From Oscillospiraceae bacterium (GTDB lineage: Bacteria > Bacillota > Clostridia > Oscillospirales > CAG-382), in NCBI GenBank assembly GCA_015063885.1, contig SVTH01000001.1, forward strand, positions 1-64,000: a stretch of DNA of 64,000 nucleotides. Reading direction: 5' to 3'. Below, one piece after another: positions 60,687 to 64,000 of the stretch. The position numbers were made by a program, and so were the translations under genes. The notes beneath the pieces are model-generated. The model searched no databases and was not told the DNA's origin. It saw only the letters and a program-made list of their open reading frames with translations. Within the stretch, counting starts at the first letter, position 1. Each line of letters begins with the position of its first letter.

Positions 60687-63600
60687 ATGAAATGCACAAA
60701 GAAAGTTCTGTGCTTCCTGCTGGTTGCGCTGATGGTCGTGCCCGCCTTCGGCGGCATGCTCGCCTCTGCGGCGGCGGAATATTCCTTTCAGGAAGATTCC
60801 TCCAAGGCTTACGAGGTGACCGACGGCGTCTTCTACAGTGAGTACACCCTTTCCAGCGGCGTTTACGAAAACGTTTACGTTTCCGCTTCCGCTCTGGAAT
60901 TCAACACCGACGATTACATGGTGATCGCCTACGGCGGTGCCGCAGGCGGCGCGGCTTATCTGGCCAACCAGTACCGTCTGGCCACCGAGGACGGCTATGA
61001 AGTGGTGGGCGCCATCAACGGCTCCTTCTTCTCCATGGATACCTCCGGCCACGGTAACTACGGCTACCTGAACGAGTATCTGATCTCCGGCGGCGAGATC
61101 TACTCTGCCGACAACGGCAACACCGCCTCCGAATTCGGCGGTGCAGTGGCCTTCATGTCCGACGGCTCCTTCGTCAACGTGACGGATTCCTGCCTGTCCT
61201 TCGGCCTGTACATCAACGGCCAATCCGTTCCCGGCGGCCTGGGCCACGTGAACAAGTACGGCGGCAGATTCAACCCCGATAACTGGGGCAACGGCTTCTA
61301 TTATTTCGATACCCATTCCGGCGACCTGTATTACGATACCTCCGCAGACAGCACCGGCAAGGTCTACGGCGAGATGGTCTCCCAGGCGTTGACCTTCGAG
61401 AATATCCCCGGTTACCAGGTGCTCTGCCGTAAGGTGGACGGCTCCCGTCTCTCTGTGGACAGCACCATGAGAGGCGAGGTCATCTCCGTTTCCAACAACG
61501 CCTACCGCACCAAGCTGGCGGAGGACGAGTTCATCCTGTTCGTGAAGGAAGGCTCTCCCAACGCTTCTTACGTTAAGGGCTTGGCGGCAGGGGATCCCAT
61601 CGACATCACCGCTACCGAGCTGGGCGGTAATGCCTCCGGCGTTACCTCTCAGGCAGACTCCGTCATCGGAATCTGCGGCTACCTGGTAAAGGACGGCAAG
61701 GACCTGACTGCCAACGCTTCCTTTAACAGCGGCGCGGCACACTCCAACACCACCAAGGCCCGTTGGACCGCATTCGGTATCAAGGCAGACGGCTCCTACG
61801 TCTTCTTCACCACCGAGGGCGCTTCCACCGGCTCCGACGGCTCCGTGACCCTCCAGGACGTTGCCAAGGCAATGATGGAGATGGGCTGTGTGGACGTTCT
61901 CCGTCTGGACGGCGGCGGATCCTCCGCTATGTACGTCTGTGACGACGGCTCCGGCAAGGCAGGCTTCAAGCAGTACTCCGGCCGTTCCATCGCAGACTGT
62001 CTGCTCATCGTGAAGCGTTCCAGCCCCGCTCTGCAGAAGGGTAAGACCGAGCTGCAGACCCTTGCCTCCGAGTACGAAAGCAAGACCGGCAAGGCGTATA
62101 AGACCGCCGTTACTGCCGCAAAAGAGGTTCTGAAGAACAAGACCGCCGTTACCGGCGACTTCTACCGTGCGTACTGTGCATTGCAGAGCGTGGCAACCGC
62201 AGAAGCGGTTCTGACCTCCGCCGCCGCAGATGCAAAGAGCGCGGTGAAGGATGACTACGCCATCACCGTCTGGAACTCCATCCAGACCTTGAAGAAGGAA
62301 GCGGACGCTCTCCTGAAGGGGGATCCCACTCTGGAAGAGATGGAAAAGGTGGGCACCGCTCTCCGCAGCGCCCTCAGCTCCAACGGTCCCTACGAGAACA
62401 ACCTGGCTCTCGGTAAGAAATATACTTCCAAGACCGCTTCCAACACCACCTACCCCGATATCGGCAGCGCCGAGATGACCGACGGCTTCTACGGCTCCGC
62501 ATCCAGCGCATACGATCCCGCATGGGCAGGCTGGAACAGCGACAACGTATTCACCATTGACCTGGGCGAGGTCTACGACGACATCACCCTGTTCAAGATC
62601 CACGCTTTGCAGCTGACCTCCTGGGGTATCAACGTCCCCTCCAAGATCACCGTTGCTGTTTCCGAGGATGGTAAGAGCTTTACCGACGTAGGTGATTTCC
62701 CCGATCCCGAGGGCCTCACCCGTAAGGAAGAGGGCTCTGCTTACACCCTGTCTCTGGAGCTGGAGAAGGGCGTGAAGGCGCGCTACGTCCGCATCACTCC
62801 CAAGCGTATCAGCTTCTTCTTCTGGAGCGAGATCGAGGTTATCCGCCACGAGATCGCACCCAACTACGTCATTCCCGAGATTACCCTGGATAAGGACGAC
62901 GTGAACACCAAGGACGTCCCCGTGATCAACAAAAACTGGGGCGACGGCACCGACAAGATCACCCTGATCCAGAACCCCAACTGCACCCATACCGGCATGA
63001 ACGTCACCGTGGATCTGAACCTGGGCGGTACCAAGAAGATCAACGGCGCGGCACTGGGCTTCTACCACTGCGCAGGTGTGATGATCGGCTACCCCGAGGG
63101 TGACGTGACCGTTCTGGTTTCCAAGGACGGCAAGACTTACACCGAGGTGGGCACCTTCGAGCTGAAGGAAGCCGAAATGAAGACCGATAACTACGGCACC
63201 GTGAAGAGCGTCTTCGTCTTCGATGAGGTTGAGGCTAAGTACGTGCAGTTTAAGTTTACTGCAGGCAGCAGCAGACCCGTTCTGGGCGCCAACCCCGCAG
63301 ACGGTAAGGTGAACTGGGAATTCGTTGCCCTCACCGGTGTTACCGTTTCCGACGCTTCCAAGCATACCCACTCCTATAAAGAGGAGATCATCGTAAAGGC
63401 TACCTTCTCTACCCCCGGTACCAAGAAGATGGCATGCTCCTGCGGCTACGACGAAGTGGTTTCCTACACCCTTCCCGTTCAGCCCGCAAAGCCCTCCGCG
63501 CTTCCCGCAGGCGCCTATACCCTGGATTACGCAGGCTATAAGCACGCAGGGGAATTCTCCATCGTGGCAGGGGATAATATGACCGTTGAAGAGCTCACCG

Positions 63601-64000
63601 CTCTGGGCAACAACGGCACCTCCAGAGATATGAACTACGCCTACATCATCGTTGTAGACGGCAAGGGCATCGTCACCAAGTCCTGGTGCGAGCTGGCGGT
63701 AGCCAAGTCCGACGTTGTCTGCCCCGAAGGCGGCTACATCATCTCCTATAACGGCAACAAGATCGGCTACGACGTGCTGAAGAACGTGAAGGAAGGCCAG
63801 CAGGTCACCCTGATCAACCTGAACGTGGACGTATTCCGCGGCCTGGAAGGCAACATGAAGCTGACCAACGCAGGCTTCGTTGTAGGCGAGCCCGGCGATA
63901 CTCCCGTAGTTCCTCCCGTTGACGATCCCGTGGATCCTCCCTCCGACGACCCCGTAGAGCCCGTAGATCCCACCGCCGACTGGATCGGTACTGCGGAAAA
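60687..64000 (+). CDS. Secreted phosphodiester glycosidase (NAGPA domain) with discoidin modules, 3' end outside window
   Basis: An open frame from ATG 60687 (AAAGGAGA upstream) runs without a stop to the window edge, giving at least 1104 residues. The signal peptide MKCTKKVLCFLLVALMVVP is followed by an NAGPA-type domain (about 60-440) with VVGAINGSFFSMD, ARWTAFGIKADGS and the hallmark DVLRLDGGGSSAMY. The family removes a sugar from sugar-phosphodiester links, as in uncovering enzyme and phage or wall-glycan relatives. A helical linker follows, then two discoidin-like domains (about 572-725 and 732-890). The second closely resembles those of the cohesin-dockerin protein (YHCAGVMIGYPEG). A short HTHSYKEE...CSCGYDE unit like the Cys repeats of the 40956 protein comes next. 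The Pro/Asp-rich end suggests a linker to a missing dockerin. Confidence 0.85.
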   Translation, partial: MKCTKKVLCFLLVALMVVPAFGGMLASAAAEYSFQEDSSKAYEVTDGVFYSEYTLSSGVYENVYVSASALEFNTDDYMVIAYGGAAGGAAYLANQYRLATEDGYEVVGAINGSFFSMDTSGHGNYGYLNEYLISGGEIYSADNGNTASEFGGAVAFMSDGSFVNVTDSCLSFGLYINGQSVPGGLGHVNKYGGRFNPDNWGNGFYYFDTHSGDLYYDTSADSTGKVYGEMVSQALTFENIPGYQVLCRKVDGSRLSVDSTMRGEVISVSNNAYRTKLAEDEFILFVKEGSPNASYVKGLAAGDPIDITATELGGNASGVTSQADSVIGICGYLVKDGKDLTANASFNSGAAHSNTTKARWTAFGIKADGSYVFFTTEGASTGSDGSVTLQDVAKAMMEMGCVDVLRLDGGGSSAMYVCDDGSGKAGFKQYSGRSIADCLLIVKRSSPALQKGKTELQTLASEYESKTGKAYKTAVTAAKEVLKNKTAVTGDFYRAYCALQSVATAEAVLTSAAADAKSAVKDDYAITVWNSIQTLKKEADALLKGDPTLEEMEKVGTALRSALSSNGPYENNLALGKKYTSKTASNTTYPDIGSAEMTDGFYGSASSAYDPAWAGWNSDNVFTIDLGEVYDDITLFKIHALQLTSWGINVPSKITVAVSEDGKSFTDVGDFPDPEGLTRKEEGSAYTLSLELEKGVKARYVRITPKRISFFFWSEIEVIRHEIAPNYVIPEITLDKDDVNTKDVPVINKNWGDGTDKITLIQNPNCTHTGMNVTVDLNLGGTKKINGAALGFYHCAGVMIGYPEGDVTVLVSKDGKTYTEVGTFELKEAEMKTDNYGTVKSVFVFDEVEAKYVQFKFTAGSSRPVLGANPADGKVNWEFVALTGVTVSDASKHTHSYKEEIIVKATFSTPGTKKMACSCGYDEVVSYTLPVQPAKPSALPAGAYTLDYAGYKHAGEFSIVAGDNMTVEELTALGNNGTSRDMNYAYIIVVDGKGIVTKSWCELAVAKSDVVCPEGGYIISYNGNKIGYDVLKNVKEGQQVTLINLNVDVFRGLEGNMKLTNAGFVVGEPGDTPVVPPVDDPVDPPSDDPVEPVDPTADWIGTAE

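Noticed and set aside
60591..63545. 984-residue minus-strand frame opposite the phosphodiester glycosidase
   Set aside because: The plus strand carries a signal peptide, the NAGPA motif and a ribosome site and stays open to the window edge; the minus frame has none of these.

Overview
The window reads as chromosomal DNA of an anaerobic Firmicute of the class Clostridia, probably an uncultured gut lineage. Supporting signs are a PyrR-attenuated pyr operon with the PyrK/PyrD-B dihydroorotate dehydrogenase, strong consensus sigma-A promoters (TTGACA-17-TATAAT type), AGGAGG-like ribosome sites, secreted dockerin proteins, a 2-hydroxyacyl-CoA dehydratase-type activase and a FakA-type kinase. Coding DNA is GC-rich with strong C/G third positions, so long antisense shadow frames are common. 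No phage, plasmid, IS element or CRISPR array is visible.

Layout. 1-2980: tail of a zinc-ribbon protein, then ilvB-ilvN and a flavoprotein. 3140-4335 (minus): bactofilin plus a YhbD-like regulator with an operator inside its own promoter. 4377-15160 (plus): a complete pyrimidine operon pyrR-pyrC-carA-carB-pyrK-pyrD-pyrF-pyrE-pyrB-pyrI behind a PyrR attenuator. CarA has lost its glutaminase catalytic residues. 15161-18740: structured repeats, a Cys-rich membrane protein, tRNA-Leu(CAA), and a VTC polyphosphate polymerase/DUF4956/permuted papain-fold operon. 18740-23013: DeoR and XRE regulators, a long XRE regulator, tsf and rpsB. 23042-26010: a homocysteine synthase-like enzyme and a LytTR/DUF3021-like pair lying between 68-nt direct repeats. 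26016-37184 (minus): a six-hairpin glycosidase, a solute-binding lipoprotein, a cohesin-dockerin protein with a fresh internal duplication, a GDPD-dockerin protein and murQ. 37226-45961 (plus): glycosyltransferase, small unknown, oxidoreductase, sugar isomerase/epimerase-like protein and a 1652-residue Cys-repeat dockerin protein. 46017-53717 (minus): aromatic amino acid operon aroF-tyrA-aroB-aroA-aroC-pheA-aroE/K, with no dehydroquinase. 53836-60485 (minus): split activase/dehydratase-like pair, fakA and a small zinc-ribbon membrane protein. 60687-64000: a secreted phosphodiester glycosidase with discoidin modules that runs off the window.

Two results stand out. First, CarA is predicted to be unable to hydrolyse glutamine (nucleophile Cys, catalytic His and a glutamine-binding Asn all replaced) while CarB looks intact, which suggests an ammonia-dependent carbamoyl-phosphate synthase. 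Second, a dispersed intergenic element of about 135-155 nt (three full and three partial copies, in both orientations) folds as hairpin / closed core stem-loop / hairpin. The stems differ in sequence between copies but keep their pairing, the pattern expected of a structured RNA or small mobile element. One full copy lies inside the pyr operon and two copies flank the LytTR cassette.

All calls come from reading the sequence by eye. Family names rest on recognised motifs and no database search was run.
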